64,000 bases of DNA from Ziziphus jujuba (taxonomy: Eukaryota > Streptophyta > Magnoliopsida > Rosales > Rhamnaceae). The position numbers and the translations under genes are program-made. The stretch covers positions 32,157,501 through 32,221,500 of the forward strand of contig NC_083383.1 of assembly GCF_031755915.1 (NCBI RefSeq), written 5' to 3'. Of the stretch, positions 51,954 through 63,926 are shown piece after piece (the first letter of the stretch is position 1; each line of letters starts with the position of its first letter). The notes under the pieces are model-generated. The model was not told the DNA's origin. It worked only from the letters and a program-made list of their open reading frames with translations, and ran no database searches.

Positions 51954-54900
51954 TTGGCGCCTAGGTTTTCCTCCATTTTAGGAGGTGGAGGAGGATCTCA
52001 GACCAAGGCTTTTGGGAGCGAGGTTTTGCCAGCTCTGAAGCTGCAAACTGATAAGCAAGTATACAGGCCCGGCGATCCGGTCATCGTCACGATGGAGATC
52101 AGCAATCCGGCCGGCAATGCCGATTTACCATTGTCGCTTCTGGTCGAACGTCTCAGTTTCGAGATCAAAGGCGTTGAGAAGTTGGATACGCAGTGGTTCG
52201 CTACGCGGAAGCCAATTCCGGGATCCAAACAGAGGAGAGGTAGTTCTGTTCGCGTCTTTGTTTGAATCTCAATTTTTTTTTTTAAAAAGTTTTTATTTGT
52301 TTTGTTTTACATGTTCTTGAGCCTTTTTTTTTTTTTCTTTCTTTTTTCAGGTGAATATGTATTTTTGGAGTGTTCGGCTCAGGCACTGGTTTCGAATCAG
52401 ATTGTTTCAGCTGGAGCAACTAAATCATGTAAGAATTGTTTTGGGGAATTATGATTTCTTGGTTTTTGATGGTTTTGTTTAAGCGACTGTGCTATTCGAT
52501 GGTTAAAATTTAAAGCTGCTATGTGAATTTGCAGATTCTGTTATAATTGTTTTGCTGTGCCTTTGATTTATCATTCATGTGTCCTTCTTTTATTGTTCAT
52601 GGAAATTCCAAATAATTGAGGCTTATAGAAAATTGATCAAATTTAGATAAGACTAAAGGCCCACTTTTCATTTTGTGCTTAAAAAAAGTGTTGACTTTAT
52701 AGGTCAAGCGGGTTATAACCTGGTCTTTTAAACACCTAGAGAATTAGCAGTTAGAGATTTAAGTCGTGGGTGGGATTTTCAAGCTTCTGGTCTTCTCACC
52801 TATTAATAGGATGGTTTTGCCAGTTCCCAGAGACGAGATACCTACTTTGTTGATGTTGAACCATAAGGGAATTTGAGTCTAATCTGTTGATTATGAAGCT
52901 TGATTAAATGAATTGGGCAATGTACTGCGGGGGTTCACTTTTTGCTTTTCTTTCTACTTTTCTACCTTTTTGTCCTGGGACAAGACTTAACTAGGAACTT
53001 GCGTTTAAAATTTTAACACATTCTGTTAATGTTATTTTCCAGATTTGTGGATCTTTTGAATTAATTGTATGGAATGATAAATTATTGTATCAATTCTGTT
53101 CCACCATTTTCAAACAAGCTAATTGATTCTTTAATATTCAATTTGTTATGCAGATGTGGTGAGGACCTTGTTGCCAAATATTATACCACCTTCATACAAG
53201 GGTGCTACTATTCGCTACCTGTACTATGTTAGAAGCACAATGTCTGGGCAGTGGTTGAGCTTAGAAAATGCCCATTCTCGTGGGGAATCAGTAAAAGATC
53301 TTTCTGAGCTGGTTGGTTTCTTTTCAATTGAGCTCATTTTATTAGAATCCTTGTTTATAACATGCAACAGGTTTTTGTATTGGTTAGTTTAGATCATGTT
53401 TTTTCTGTTTGTCTTAGATATTTTAGCAATATTATACATTTTGCTTCATATATAACTTTCTGCTTGATTATATTGGTTGAGAAATAAAGTGATACAAGCA
53501 GTTTGCCAGCCTGTGATGTATTTTGGTTTTAGATTATCTAATGGACTTGTTATGCAAATTTAAATTTAGTTTTTTGGTTGAAAAATGGATCAAGAGTATG
53601 GAGCATTGCTTGGTAATTTATTCATGTTTTGAACACCTTACATTTTGCATGGAGGTCTATGCCATTAGGCTGCAGGTCCTGAACTATGTATTAGTTTTTA
53701 GGTTGGTCATAGAACTGTTTTTCTCCCCAAGTAAAAATATAAATTCAATGTAATACTTAAGTGATAAATGTTGCGATAAAGGACTTATACTTTTTTTATT
53801 GTGTCAAACTCTCAATTTCTTTAATGTCTAACTTCTGTAGTGTCTGATATACCAATGCTGATATGGCTTATTTTCTGTTCAATGTGGCATTATACTCGTG
53901 GAATAGTATGTTAAGGATCCAGGATCCTTGCTTGGGAGCTTTTAGGTAGTTTTATTATTGAAAATCCTAGTTTTTGTTGGTCTGTTTTGTATTTGGGGTT
54001 GGCTATTATTTTATGCAAGCTCATAATTATCCAAATCTTCTTATAGCTTAAGCTCTTACAGCAATTGGTCACTTAAGCTCTTACAGCAATTGGTCACTTA
54101 GCATGGCCTTAGAACGTAAGCATTTTCGATCCCTCAATCACCAAGAGAGCCCTAGCCACCATAATCCATTTAACTCTAAACCACCAAACTCCATCATCTT
54201 TGTCTCCATTATAGCTATCCATCCACCAAAGCATTTGCCTGCTTATATAATCATTAGCAATGATGTTGGAAATGTTTGAAAAATATACCTAAGAGCCATG
54301 CATTGATAATATGTCAGCCTTATATGGTTATTCGATGTGCTTACATTTTGGAACTGTTAATTTCATCAACTTTAATATTTCAGGAAGCTCGTAATCCATT
54401 ACAAGTATGGATCACTCAGAAAAACAATGGCTTGCTCATTGAAGAAGGTCAAAATGATGGTGAGTTTTTTTTTGCCTTAGTTGCTGATAATAATTTGTTC
54501 TTTTATATTTTAGTGTATATCAGGCTTGCAGTGGAAGTTACTTTTGCTTGTCTTTATTTGTCTGCATACCAACTGAGAAGTACCCTTCTACTAATTGATA
54601 TCAGGAATTGTGCCTATATCAACCATCCAAATGGATTTATTTTGGAAAGAGACAGATGGAGACTCAGATTGGGTACTTTACTTTTGTACCTTTTCTTGAA
54701 TTTCGTGTTCTGTGATTTTTGGTGTTTGTGGAGCTGTCATTATTCTAATAAATGATTTCCCTTAAACAGCTTGAAAATAGGAATTGACTCAATTATTTCA
54801 TCCTGATATATGGTAGAGCTACTTCCTTACAGGTTAGAGCAAATGATATCTATGATGGTGTTGAAGAAGGATATGAAAGCTCGAGGGATGAGATCTCGTC

Positions 54901-57077
54901 TGTTTCTTCTTACAATCCCATGAAAGACCAACTGAACAGGACATTTGGAAGTTCTCTGTCCTTGCAATCAACAAGATCTTCTTCTAAGGATGCTTTATAT
55001 CATGAAGGAGAACGTACAAGTTTATCTTCCACTCTAGCACTTCCTAGGCTCTCTGTGGCTGAGGTCTCATATGATTCTGGTGCTGGTGAGTCATGTGAGA
55101 TAGCTACGTGTTTGGTGGCTCTAAGCTTTGAATCTTTGTTTTTACTTAGATCGGGCATTGTTTCTATTGAAATGCTTCACCGATGCTATTGGCTTAATTT
55201 GATCGTTATTATTCCCAATTCTATCAAATTCCTTGGAGAAATGAGAATGAGACATGGTTTTGCTATTTGTTTATGAGTCAGAAAAGCAGCTTTTCTGAGT
55301 GGCAGATTCTCTTTTCAAACAGATCTTTCATCACCCCGTAGGTCATCTGGCCTTGTCTCTCCAAGTCAGCAGCAGAAGCTCACTAAGCCACTTTCTGCAG
55401 ATGATGATGGTGGGGCAACTTCTTCACCGGCAGCTGGAGCTGTTGAACCTCAAGCATGTAATCTCATGAACTTTCTTTTCCTTAAAGTTTTACTGCTAAA
55501 AATATCTTGAACCTAATGGTTACTATTTACAACTGATTGTAATCGTGGAAAGCTAATTTGGTGCAAACATTTCCTGCAGCAGAAGGCTTTATTCGAGGAA
55601 GGTCTTATAATATCCGGATGGATGACCATATTCTACTTAGATTTTCCCCCAAAAATTCCGACTCAACCTATTATTTTAGTGATATGGTAATTATAATCTT
55701 TATCAATGTATTTTGCCTGTTTCTTATAATTTACGATCCCTTTTTTCCATCTGCATTTATCTTTTAAGGTTTTGACAAGCTGTTTTACAACAGATTGGTG
55801 GCACACTTACTTTCTTTCATGAAGAGGGAGCTAGAAGATGCCTTGAGGTAGTAGTGATAGTAATTATAAATTATTAACTGAAAGTTATTATTCATTTACT
55901 GTTAATAATTCTTTATGAGAGGACTGTTTTTCAGGTGTCAATAACATTGGAGACTTCAGAAACAATAAGTCGGCGATATGTTCATCCTTCTAGGAGGAAT
56001 TCCCCCACAATTACAAAGGTATACTTTTTGACCCAGCTTTGACATGGGTACATGATATTTAGAAAGATCAACGCTTTATCTATTCTGAAGATATAGGTGA
56101 GGTTTAGCACATGCTGTCTCACATTTTTGGGAGGCATGGATATGGTGGTTGGTTTATCTATCAAGTTGTCAAGTTGTAGAATGTTATGGAAATTTTCTCA
56201 ATGAGAATATGCTAGCATTTTTCTGAAAGATGTAGGCTTTTTTTTTAATTTACTAATTCCGAGAACTTTACGGATGCTGAAACATACAAGTATGTGTTTT
56301 TGCATATTGATATTAGTGTGGTTACCGTTCAGTTATTTACTTTCATTTTTGACAAGCTGTTGTATTCATGTTGCTATATTTTTGTTTTGTAGTAAATGAG
56401 TGATATAAATGGTCTGACACGAATCAATTCTTTGCCAAGAAAGTTTTCTAACTTGAGCATTTTATGAGTAATGCTTTGATTTGGAAAGGGTTGCATTTGG
56501 GTTGGGTTAAGAGCCTACTTATTTTGTAGAATGGATGCCTGTCTTTGACTTTGTCTTTTTTGATGAGTTTACACACAGTTTAAATGATTCTGAACTGTGT
56601 TATGTTTGTTGGATCATTACAATTTGTAGGTTCAGAGTGATCATTACGAGGTTGTCGCTGATCTGGTACAGACAAGCTTTCTTTTCTCCATTCCCATGGA
56701 CGGCCCTATGTCTTTTTCAACTCCCCACGTATCTGTACAATGGGCCCTTCGATTTGAATTTTTCACCACACCGAGAAATGTGGATTGGACCAGGTACGAC
56801 TATATTGAATATTCACTTGATGTCTTGCTAAGTGATTACAATGCTCAGATCAATTTGGAGTAGTATCATCAGGATCTTGAAATGTTAAACCCTTTTGTCT
56901 GGCATTCTCATTGGGTTTCCTGACCACAGATACGAGCATCCTTTAGTGATAGAGGGAAGAGACAGGAGTGAATGGGTTCTGCCAATAACAGTGCATGCAC
57001 CTCCAGGTGGGGCTTCTGCATCTCACACCCGAAATGACAAGCCTTTCTCATTGGAACCCTTGTGGGTGCGTACGTGA
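51951..57077 (+). CDS. RGP1: RGP1-like protein (RAB6A-GEF complex partner protein 2 family)
   Basis: In yeast and animals RGP1 pairs with RIC1 to activate Ypt6/Rab6 at the Golgi; the plant role is inferred. Exons: 51951-52239, 52351-52428, 53154-53311, 54384-54459, 54605-54672, 54833-55085, 55323-55457, 55580-55686, 55794-55847, 55935-56018, 56630-56793, 56930-57077; 1614 nt, 537 aa. An arrestin-like beta-rich N-terminal part starts with LKLQTDKQVYRPGDPVIVTM. A Ser-rich, low-complexity middle at about 238-352 (exons 6-7) is probably disordered. The C-terminal Rgp1 part includes IGGTLTFFHEEGARRCLEV and ends in PLWVRT. A Gly tract (GGGGG) lies at residues 11-15. A fragment of exon 10 with flanking intron recurs at 61200-61400 in a downstream duplicate. 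Confidence 0.9.
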
Positions 57078-57953
57078 AGTTTGAGTTCAACTGCATGACT
57101 GGATAAAGTGAAAAGAGAAGGGTCTAATATAAAAATGTCATGTTAAATAGTGCTAGTCATTTATATATTTTTTTTCATTTAATTTTTTTTCTTCTATATA
57201 TTTAAAATTTTCTTCATTCAAAAAGAACACCATACCTCATTTATAGACTTGAAGATAGGAAGAATTAATTTTTCGAACTCATCAGGAGCACTTTTCTGTT
57301 TTTTATTAGGTTGAAAAATTGTATTGAAATTGAGAATTATGAGTCAAGGATCATTTTGGGTTCCAACCAATATTACTAGTTGTATATGTTTTTCATTCTA
57401 AATATACAGGCCCCCCCAAAAAAAAAAATAATAATAATAAGATGATCATGGTGGAACTCAATACAGAGACACTTCAGTGTGCATAACTGCAAAAATAATC
57501 ATTACTTAATCAGAATTCATGGTGATTGTGAAAATCAAGTTTCGTAATACTATTTTGCTCGGTCTGGACATTAACTTCGTATAAGGTATACACTCAGTTT
57601 TGTTAAGTTAGTCAAGTATATGTAAGAGACAGAGCAAATATGCTGCCTTTACTTTTGTCAAATATATGTAAGAGACAGAGCAATGTGCTGCCTTTACCAC
57701 GATGAAACTATCCAACACCATGAAAACTTTGACTTGTTTTTTACTCATTATTCAAATTTGTATCTGACTTAATCCGCTTTAGTTCACGACAATTTTAGAA
57801 GCCACAAACAATTTTTCATTGGACACATCCAATATTAAATTTTGGGACCCAACAATATTATAACTTTCAGCACTCTTTATTTATTCAAAATAAGCAATCC
57901 AGCATTACAGCTTACAGCTACAAAAAACAGAGTTTTAGCTATCATAAATAACC
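57078..57953. other. RGP1 3' flank and upstream region of the RING pseudogene
   Basis: No gene is seen. From about 57165 onward the sequence matches 61440-63000 in collinear patches. A short tandem repeat of about 50 bases occurs at 57610-57695 (each unit containing 'atatgtaagagacagagca' and 'tgctgcctttac'). Sequence at 57799-57880 matches the promoter of the intact RING gene, but its TATA-like position reads TTTATTTATT. Confidence 0.6.
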
Positions 57954-58460
57954 ATGGAAGATCATTTAGCCAAGATCTCCATGGCAACAATTTTATGCTG
58001 CAAGAACGCTGTTATCATCGCTATCTTTGTCTTCTCCATCTGTCTTTCTGTAAAATATTTACTTCATCATAGCCATGGCTTCCTAATGATCTTCACCTTT
58101 TACAGTCCTACTAAATCTGCCAACAGGGAAACCTTGTTTTCTGCGGCTTGCCTCCAAGAGGTCATCCACGGCTAAAGGATCCGAAAATTGCCCAAATGCA
58201 GCCATTCCTTTCATGTTCATTGCATCGACCAATGGTTCCAATCCCACCCTACATGCCCCCTTCGTAGAAATGATGTCTATTTTGTCCACCATAACATTCA
58301 TGACTCCTTTCTTATTTTCCTTCTCCTGTATCAGTTTCTTTCTTGGGACAATGATCTAAGTTATCTCAACCTGTGCCTTTTCTATTTCATAAAGAAAAAG
58401 TATTTACCCTTGATCTCTCGTGGCTGTAATTTTCTTGTCCATAAACATGTCAAAATATAA
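57954..58460 (+). pseudogene. RING-H2 finger pseudogene, tandem duplicate of the gene at 63154
   Basis: The frame begins [19 protein letters not shown] and runs parallel to the intact copy. An in-frame TAA at 58173-58175 replaces the Glu of HGER. The frame stays open after the stop to 58460 with no indel, so the damage is by substitution. Two zinc ligands are also lost: the first Cys of the RING (CAVC in the intact copy, SAAC here) and a late one (CPLC becomes CPLR). The TATA-like box of the intact copy is altered too. Even readthrough would give a ring lacking two ligands. The upstream half could still make a short membrane peptide, but nothing suggests selection for that. Confidence 0.88.
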
Positions 58461-59534
58461 CTATGCGTATAAACATGTGCGTAGCATGAACATAAACTCA
58501 GCTGACTATAGATAACTTGTTTAGAAAGAACAAGATTTCTAAATATGTTAAGCAGGAACGTCTGAATCAAATAAATTAGGAAAGCTACTGCCTTCCTAAT
58601 CTTGGAAGTCGTGGTCTAGCTTTTTAGGTTGTTGAGTCGGTTTTTTTGAGCAACAAGAAAACCCAATGTCAAGAATCTATAAAAATCCTCTGGTTCCAAA
58701 TAACCAGGCACGCACACCCTAAGAAAAAGCCTTAAATTTCGTCTTTGGCATTCAAAAAGCACTATCTGACTTGAGCGTTAAAGTATATTTGCTCGGCACC
58801 AGATTGGTGCTTTAGATATTTTCTCATTCTTTCTGTTTTGTAGGTAAAGCTAGATTACAGTCTTATCACACGGTGACTCGTGGTGGAGCTATATGGCAAC
58901 AGCATCTGACACTTAAGTTATTTTGAAAAGCACAACTGAATTTATAAAATTGTGCGCTTGTCCATTTGTTATGAACTCCAGATCTTGGACTTGGTTATGT
59001 CATTGATCTGTAAAGGTCAAAGGGATATTATGCTACTTGTCGCATTTATGTTATTGACAAGTGCTACATTTCTCATGAAGCATATGTCGGGAAATTCACA
59101 AACAATCAGTAAACTACGAATAGAATCAGACAAAATTATAAAGTATAGAATTCTAATTATACAGGAAATATAACTGTAAAAAATATATATATAATATGAT
59201 ACATATATATAACTTAAGAGACAAGTGATTATGAAAACTGACTTGTATTATGCAGGAAGATAAGAGTCTTGCAGATTACAATGTCCTAAAGTCAATATTT
59301 CTCCCCTTCTCTTATGCTTCAAGTTCTGCAGGAGATTCCCTCCTAGGATAAAACTATCTGTTGTTAGAAATTAAACACTAAGGACAAAAATGTCCTGCAA
59401 TATTTGTATAAACAAAAATCGAAAACAATCTTTGATGGAGTTGCATTTCTCCATGAAAGATTGTGTCCATTCAGAATATATATATATATATATATATAGA
59501 ATTCTAATTATACAAGAAATATAAGTGTAAAGAA

Positions 59535-59688
59535 TATACGGACGGTGCTCATGCGGACCATAGTATTGGTAACGGTTTTTCATAGTATTGGTGACGATTT
59601 TTTAAAAAACCGTCGTTAATACTATGAAAACCCGTTATTAATACTACGGTCCTCATGCGAACCGTCCTCACCATAGAATTTCCGTATA
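59535..59688. repeat. Foldback element (inverted repeat with about 64 bp arms and no loop)
   Basis: 59540-59603 is the near-complement of 59604-59667: 53 of 64 positions match by hand count. The centre is TTTTTTAAAAAA. Each arm is itself built of two similar units, 'catagtattggtaacggttt' and 'catagtattggtgacgattt'. Outer 'tatacgg' (59535-59541) is mirrored by 'ccgtata' (59682-59688) beyond a 14-base non-pairing insert. It resembles a MITE or other foldback element; no target-site duplication is clear because it is embedded in TA repeats. Confidence 0.85.
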
Positions 59689-60020
59689 TATATATATATA
59701 TATATATAATATGAAACAGATATATAACTTAAGAGACAAGTAATTATGAAAATTGACTTGTATTACGAGGAAAGAGAGTTGTAGATTGCAATGTCCTAAA
59801 GATAATATTTCCCCTGTTCTATTGTGCCTGAAGTTCTGTAGGAGATTGCCCTCTGAGGATGAAACTGTCTTATGTTAGAAATTAAGCACTAAATTTCTAA
59901 CCTTCACAGAACCAGTATTTTTTTCCTTTCTGCATCTGTGCATGAAAAACGGTGTCCACATAATAAATAATTTTTGTATAAACAAATATTTAAAACACTA
60001 AATCGAAAAAAAAAAAAATA

Positions 60021-60870
60021 TTTAAAACACTCTTTGATGGAGTTGCATCTCTCCTTGAAAGATTGCATCTTTTCAGAAATCTGAACGAATGCATTTTTCT
60101 GGTTTTATAATATTGTTTCGTTTCATTTAGGGAAAGCAACAGATAAATATATTTCAAATATAAAAATAAATATTAAGAATTTATTTATAAAACCAAGTAT
60201 TTTAGAAGACCAAAACGAAAATAAATAATAGATATTATTTATTAAGTTAAATTCTAAAAAAATGAAAAAATATATTAATATTTTTTTTTTCCTTAACTAA
60301 CCCAAAACCAAGGCCATCTTTGAAAAATCGAAAATACTCTTTGATAGAGTTGCATCTCTCCATTAAAAATTATATATCTTTCCAGAAATCCGAAAGATGT
60401 ATGTTTCTGGTTTTATAATATCGTTTCATTTCGTTTAAGATTTAGTATCTCTACGAAGCAATGGTATAGATATTTTTTAAATATAAAAAAAAATATTAAA
60501 TATTTATTTATAAAACCGAATATTTTAGAAAACCAAAACAAAAATAAATAATAAAAATTATTTATTAAGTTAAATTCTATGAAAAAATGAAAAAATATAT
60601 TAATATTATTTCCTCATCTAGCCCAAAGCCACGAGCATACTTGACATTTCACCTACGAAACAATGGTGTGTATATATATATATATATATATATTTTAAAT
60701 ATAAAAATAAATATTAAATATTTATTTATAAAACCAAAACAAAATTAAATAATAAATATTATTTATTAAGTTAAATTTTAAAAAAATGAAAATGTATGGA
60801 TATTTTTTTTCCTTATCTAGCCCAAGACCAAGGCCATCGTTGACGTTTCATCAATATATATATATATATA
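60021..60870. repeat. Tandem array of about 300 bp AT-rich units (three copies, last truncated)
   Basis: Units at about 60021-60330, 60331-60655 and 60656-60870. Each full unit has 'actctttgat.gagttgcatctctcc', then 'ctggttttataat', 'tttatttataaaacc', 'ttatttattaagttaaatt' and a closing 'gcccaa.accaaggccat' type block. The third unit lacks the first section. A lone start-of-unit fragment lies upstream at 59418-59473. Confidence 0.85.
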
Positions 60871-61199
60871 TATATTATGCATCAGGCTGGGCAAGGTGCA
60901 CCACTTCTGAGGACCTTATATCTGCTTATAAAAGTTTTAAAAAACTATAATCTAAGTAATGTGGGAACTTTTAAAAAAACTATAATCTAAGCAATGTGGG
61001 AATTTTTATCCAACATCCTCAATGGCATATATGTCGACGAAAAAATTGTTGATGTTGGAAGTGGTAACCATTGAATTTACACTCATATAATCACTGAATT
61101 ACACTCAAGTCAATGTCCCTCTATATTGATTTGTTGGCCATTCTGATTTACTGTTACTGATTCACTATCTGTTCTTATTTTTAATTTTTTTTTTTTTTT

Positions 61200-61400
61200 G
61201 GGGGACACTGTTTTTCATGTTTCAATATAACATCGGAGATATGTTCATTACAAAGGTATAATTTTTGACCGTGCTTTGACATGTTTTTGCAGCGATATAC
61301 AGAAGGACCAACACTTATTCTTAGCATATGTCAGATTTAGCTCACGCTGTCTCAAACTTTTAGGAGGCATGGTTTTGGTTGTTGGTTTATCTATTAAACA
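61200..61400 (+). pseudogene. Fragment of RGP1 exon 10 and intron 10 in the downstream duplicate
   Basis: 61211-61260 matches the RGP1 region 55925-56022: 'ctgtttttca', then a shortened exon ending 'atatgttcat...tacaaag|gtata'. The exon has lost about half its length and the acceptor CAG has become CAT. The following intron matches in order ('tttgacatg', 'agaaggaccaac', 'ctgtctca', 'aggaggcatgg', 'gttggtttatctat'). RGP1 exons 11 and 12 are missing from this copy, so it cannot encode protein. Confidence 0.85.
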
Positions 61401-61904
61401 TGTGCAACTTTTTATTTTTTTAATATTGTTTATTTAGTTTTTTAATGTTTTAATTTTCTTAATGGAAAAGGCACATGATATCTTATTTATATAGAGACTT
61501 GAAGAAGGGAATAAGTAATTTTTCAAACTCGTCGAGAGCACTTCTCAGTTTTCTTTAATTAAGTTGAAAAATTGTATATATTAAAATTGAGACTTGTGAG
61601 TCAAGGTGCAATTTGAGTTTGGGTTCCAATAAATAATACCATTTGTATATGTTTCTCCGCTGTAAACGTACAACAACAAATAAACATAAGATTCATGGAG
61701 TAAATCTACACAAGATTAGATACAATTCATGGTTATTGTAAAAATCGTGTTTCTTAACATTAGGTGGCATTGTAAACCTCACATAAGTTTTCAATCAATT
61801 TTGATAAATTGGTAAAATTTATGAATATATATATATATAGATATTCATATTCAAAATAAGATTCTTAATGTGGGATATAACATCAAATTAATTAAATTTT
61901 TTTT

Positions 61905-62290
61905 TTTAAGCTTTTAGATCATATCAAAGATTGAGATTTAAAATTGTATTTATTAATCATCGAGTCCCGAAATGATTCACTTTCTCTAAATAGAGTTTTA
62001 ATATATTATTAAATTCATATTTAATCACTTTTTGAATTTTAAATTTTAGTTGATCTATTGGTAATTTAATTTGAGACTGATTATATATATATATATATAT
62101 ATATATAATTAGACTCCAACGAGGATATCATCAACTTTTTAAATTGAGAATATGAAAATTCAATCATTTAAACATTTTTAGCTTTTGGATCGCATCAAAA
62201 GTTGAAATTTAAGATTATATTCATTAATTATCAGATTCTAATAAAATTCATTTTTCCTAAATAAAGTGTAATTCTAATTTATTAGTTATT
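61905..62290. repeat. Diverged direct repeats
   Basis: About 61909-62010 and 62180-62275 share 'agcttttggatc', 'catcaaa', 'ttgagatttaa', 'attaatca' and 'tttctctaaatagagt' type blocks at the same order and spacing. A (TA)n tract (62080-62106) lies between them. Confidence 0.6.
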
Positions 62291-63016
62291 AATTAATTTT
62301 AAATGTTAACCATTAATATAATCTAATGATAAAAAAAAAATTTTAATATTAAACTATTAAATCATTTTAATGTGAAATTAACTTTGTATATGCATATATA
62401 ATATTATGGTAAAGGGAAGTGCTCACAATTTGACGAGCGGCTAATGTGTATCATTTGCTAATACGCGTGTATCGAATGGAAAAATACTCATAGGTGCTTA
62501 CTAATTGGTAAGTATCTTCGCCTACGACGAAGAACTGTATAATAATATATGCAATATTTATGTACAGAAATATGTTATTGGAGGAATGTGTAGGATATAA
62601 AATAAGCTTAGGTAGGCCTATGTTCCCTATTAGTATTCCTTCAAACCACTGCCTGCAATTAATGCGTGGTTTCCACTCTATGCTATAAATTGGTTGGTGG
62701 AATCTGCATAATTATGATGTTATACCAGGAAATATTCCAGTAAAAAAAAAAAAAAAAATGCTGATAGCATATTTATCCAATAGTAGTTTTCACTGTCAAA
62801 TCAATGAAAACCAAAAGAACAAAATGATTCAGCAAACTAATATATCAAATTTGACTAAATTGGATGAGGCTTTTATTGGGATTTTGCATGCAAATATTTT
62901 CATTTTTTAAAAGCATGATCTTCCTCTAACATTTCTTAGAAGCCACAATAATTTTTCCTTGGACACATCCAATATTTGACTTTAGGACTCAACAATACTG
63001 TAACTTCTTTCACTCT

Positions 63017-63024
63017 TTATATAC
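63017..63024 (+). promoter_or_regulatory. TATA-like box of the RING-H2 gene
   Basis: TTATATAC lies 130 bases before the ATG at 63154. It falls in a block conserved with the upstream region of the pseudogene copy, where the TATA core is not kept. A (GAA)n tract at 63092-63125 lies between it and the start codon, in the probable leader. Confidence 0.5.
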
Positions 63025-63153
63025 ACAAAAGGAAGAAGACCACTTGCATCAAAGGCACATAGGGAGGAGGGAAAAAAGAAAAAAAGAAAAAAAGAAGAAG
63101 AAGAAGAAGAAGAAGAAGAAGAAGACAGAGTTTTGGGTGATCATCAAAAAACC

Positions 63154-63564
63154 ATGGAAGATCATATAGCCAAGAACTCAATGGCAACAACAATTTTATG
63201 CTGCAAGAATGCTGTTGTCATCGCCATCTTTGTCTTCTTTGTTCGTCTTTCTGCGAAATATTTACTTCATTACAGCCATGGCTTCTCAATGATATTCACC
63301 TTCTACTATCCCGCTAAATCTGTGAACGAGACGTTGTTTTGTGCAGTTTGCCTCCAAGAGGTCATCCATGGCGAAAGGATCCGAAAATTGCCCAAATGCA
63401 AACATTCCTTTCACGTTCATTGCATCGATGAATGGTTTCGATCCCACTCTACATGCCCTCTTTGTAGAAATGATGTCTCTGTTGTCCACCACAACTTTCA
63501 TGGTCTCCTTTCTTATTTTCCTGTATGGGGTGTTTGGATAGTGGTAAAATTAGTGGGAATTTAA
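63154..63564 (+). CDS. Small membrane-anchored RING-H2 finger protein (ATL-like), probable E3 ubiquitin ligase
   Basis: Intronless, 136 aa. A hydrophobic segment at about 19-33 and a second at 42-52 precede the ring. All eight zinc ligands are present in RING-H2 order: C63, C66, C82, H84, H87, C90, C101, C104. Spacing is C-x2-C-x15-C-x-H-x2-H-x2-C-x10-C-x2-C, and W94 follows C90 at the place of the conserved Trp. ATL-type proteins transfer ubiquitin from E2 enzymes to substrates, typically at membranes. It is shorter than most ATLs and lacks a long C-terminal tail. The last about 13 codons come from an inserted element that also supplies the stop. The ATG at 63154 was chosen because the pseudogene copy starts at the same place. 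Substrate unknown; expression unproven. Confidence 0.85.
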   Translation: MEDHIAKNSMATTILCCKNAVVIAIFVFFVRLSAKYLLHYSHGFSMIFTFYYPAKSVNETLFCAVCLQEVIHGERIRKLPKCKHSFHVHCIDEWFRSHSTCPLCRNDVSVVHHNFHGLLSYFPVWGVWIVVKLVGI

Positions 63565-63926
63565 AATTCCCTAGAAAAGTTAAATTTTCTCTTATTTGGA
63601 TAATTTTTAAAAGAAAAAATTTATGAGATTCAGTGGAAAATAAATCTCATAATGTGGAAAATTGAGAAGAAAAGTAGATTCTACTAAAAATGTGTCAAAA
63701 TTTCCTTAGAAAATAGTTTTATGTATTTTTTTTAAATACAATTTTATCTTTTAATTTTAATGAATAAATTTATTTAATTACTTGTAAGTTTTATTTTCTT
63801 CTATAATTAATCAAACACTATAAAAAAAATTATCAAAAATACTCATTCTCAGTAAATTGAATCCCAAAAAACAGATTTTTATTAATCAATTTTCTTCAAT
63901 ACTTTTCTTTTTACCAAATACTTCAT
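63527..63926. mobile_element. Probable MITE inserted in the 3' end of the RING-H2 gene
   Basis: The two RING copies match up to 'ttattttcctgtat' and match again beyond about 63940 ('aatgatcta.tt.tctcaac'). The roughly 400 bases between are absent from the pseudogene copy. The insert begins GGGGTGTTTGGATA and ends with TACCAAATACTTC, whose complement reads GAAGTATTTGGTA: short imperfect terminal inverted repeats. It is AT-rich and non-coding. Superfamily unclear; a target-site duplication is not cleanly visible ('cctgtat' left, 'actgttt' right). Confidence 0.65.

Larger units (their letters stand above)
58461..61180. repeat. Repeat-rich spacer between the two RING copies
   Basis: No gene. It contains a direct repeat pair (about 59205-59375 and 59720-59895, each starting 'aacttaagagacaagt' and ending 'gttagaaatta'), a foldback element at 59535-59688, and an array of about 300 bp units at 60021-60870. 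(TA)n tracts at 59478-59498, 59686-59706, 60667-60692 and 60855-60876 lie at many of the joins. Confidence 0.75.

Noticed and set aside
63133..63153. 7-codon N-terminal extension of the RING-H2 protein
   Set aside because: It would need a TTG start; the pseudogene copy and Met-Glu-Asp-His start at 63154 argue for the ATG.
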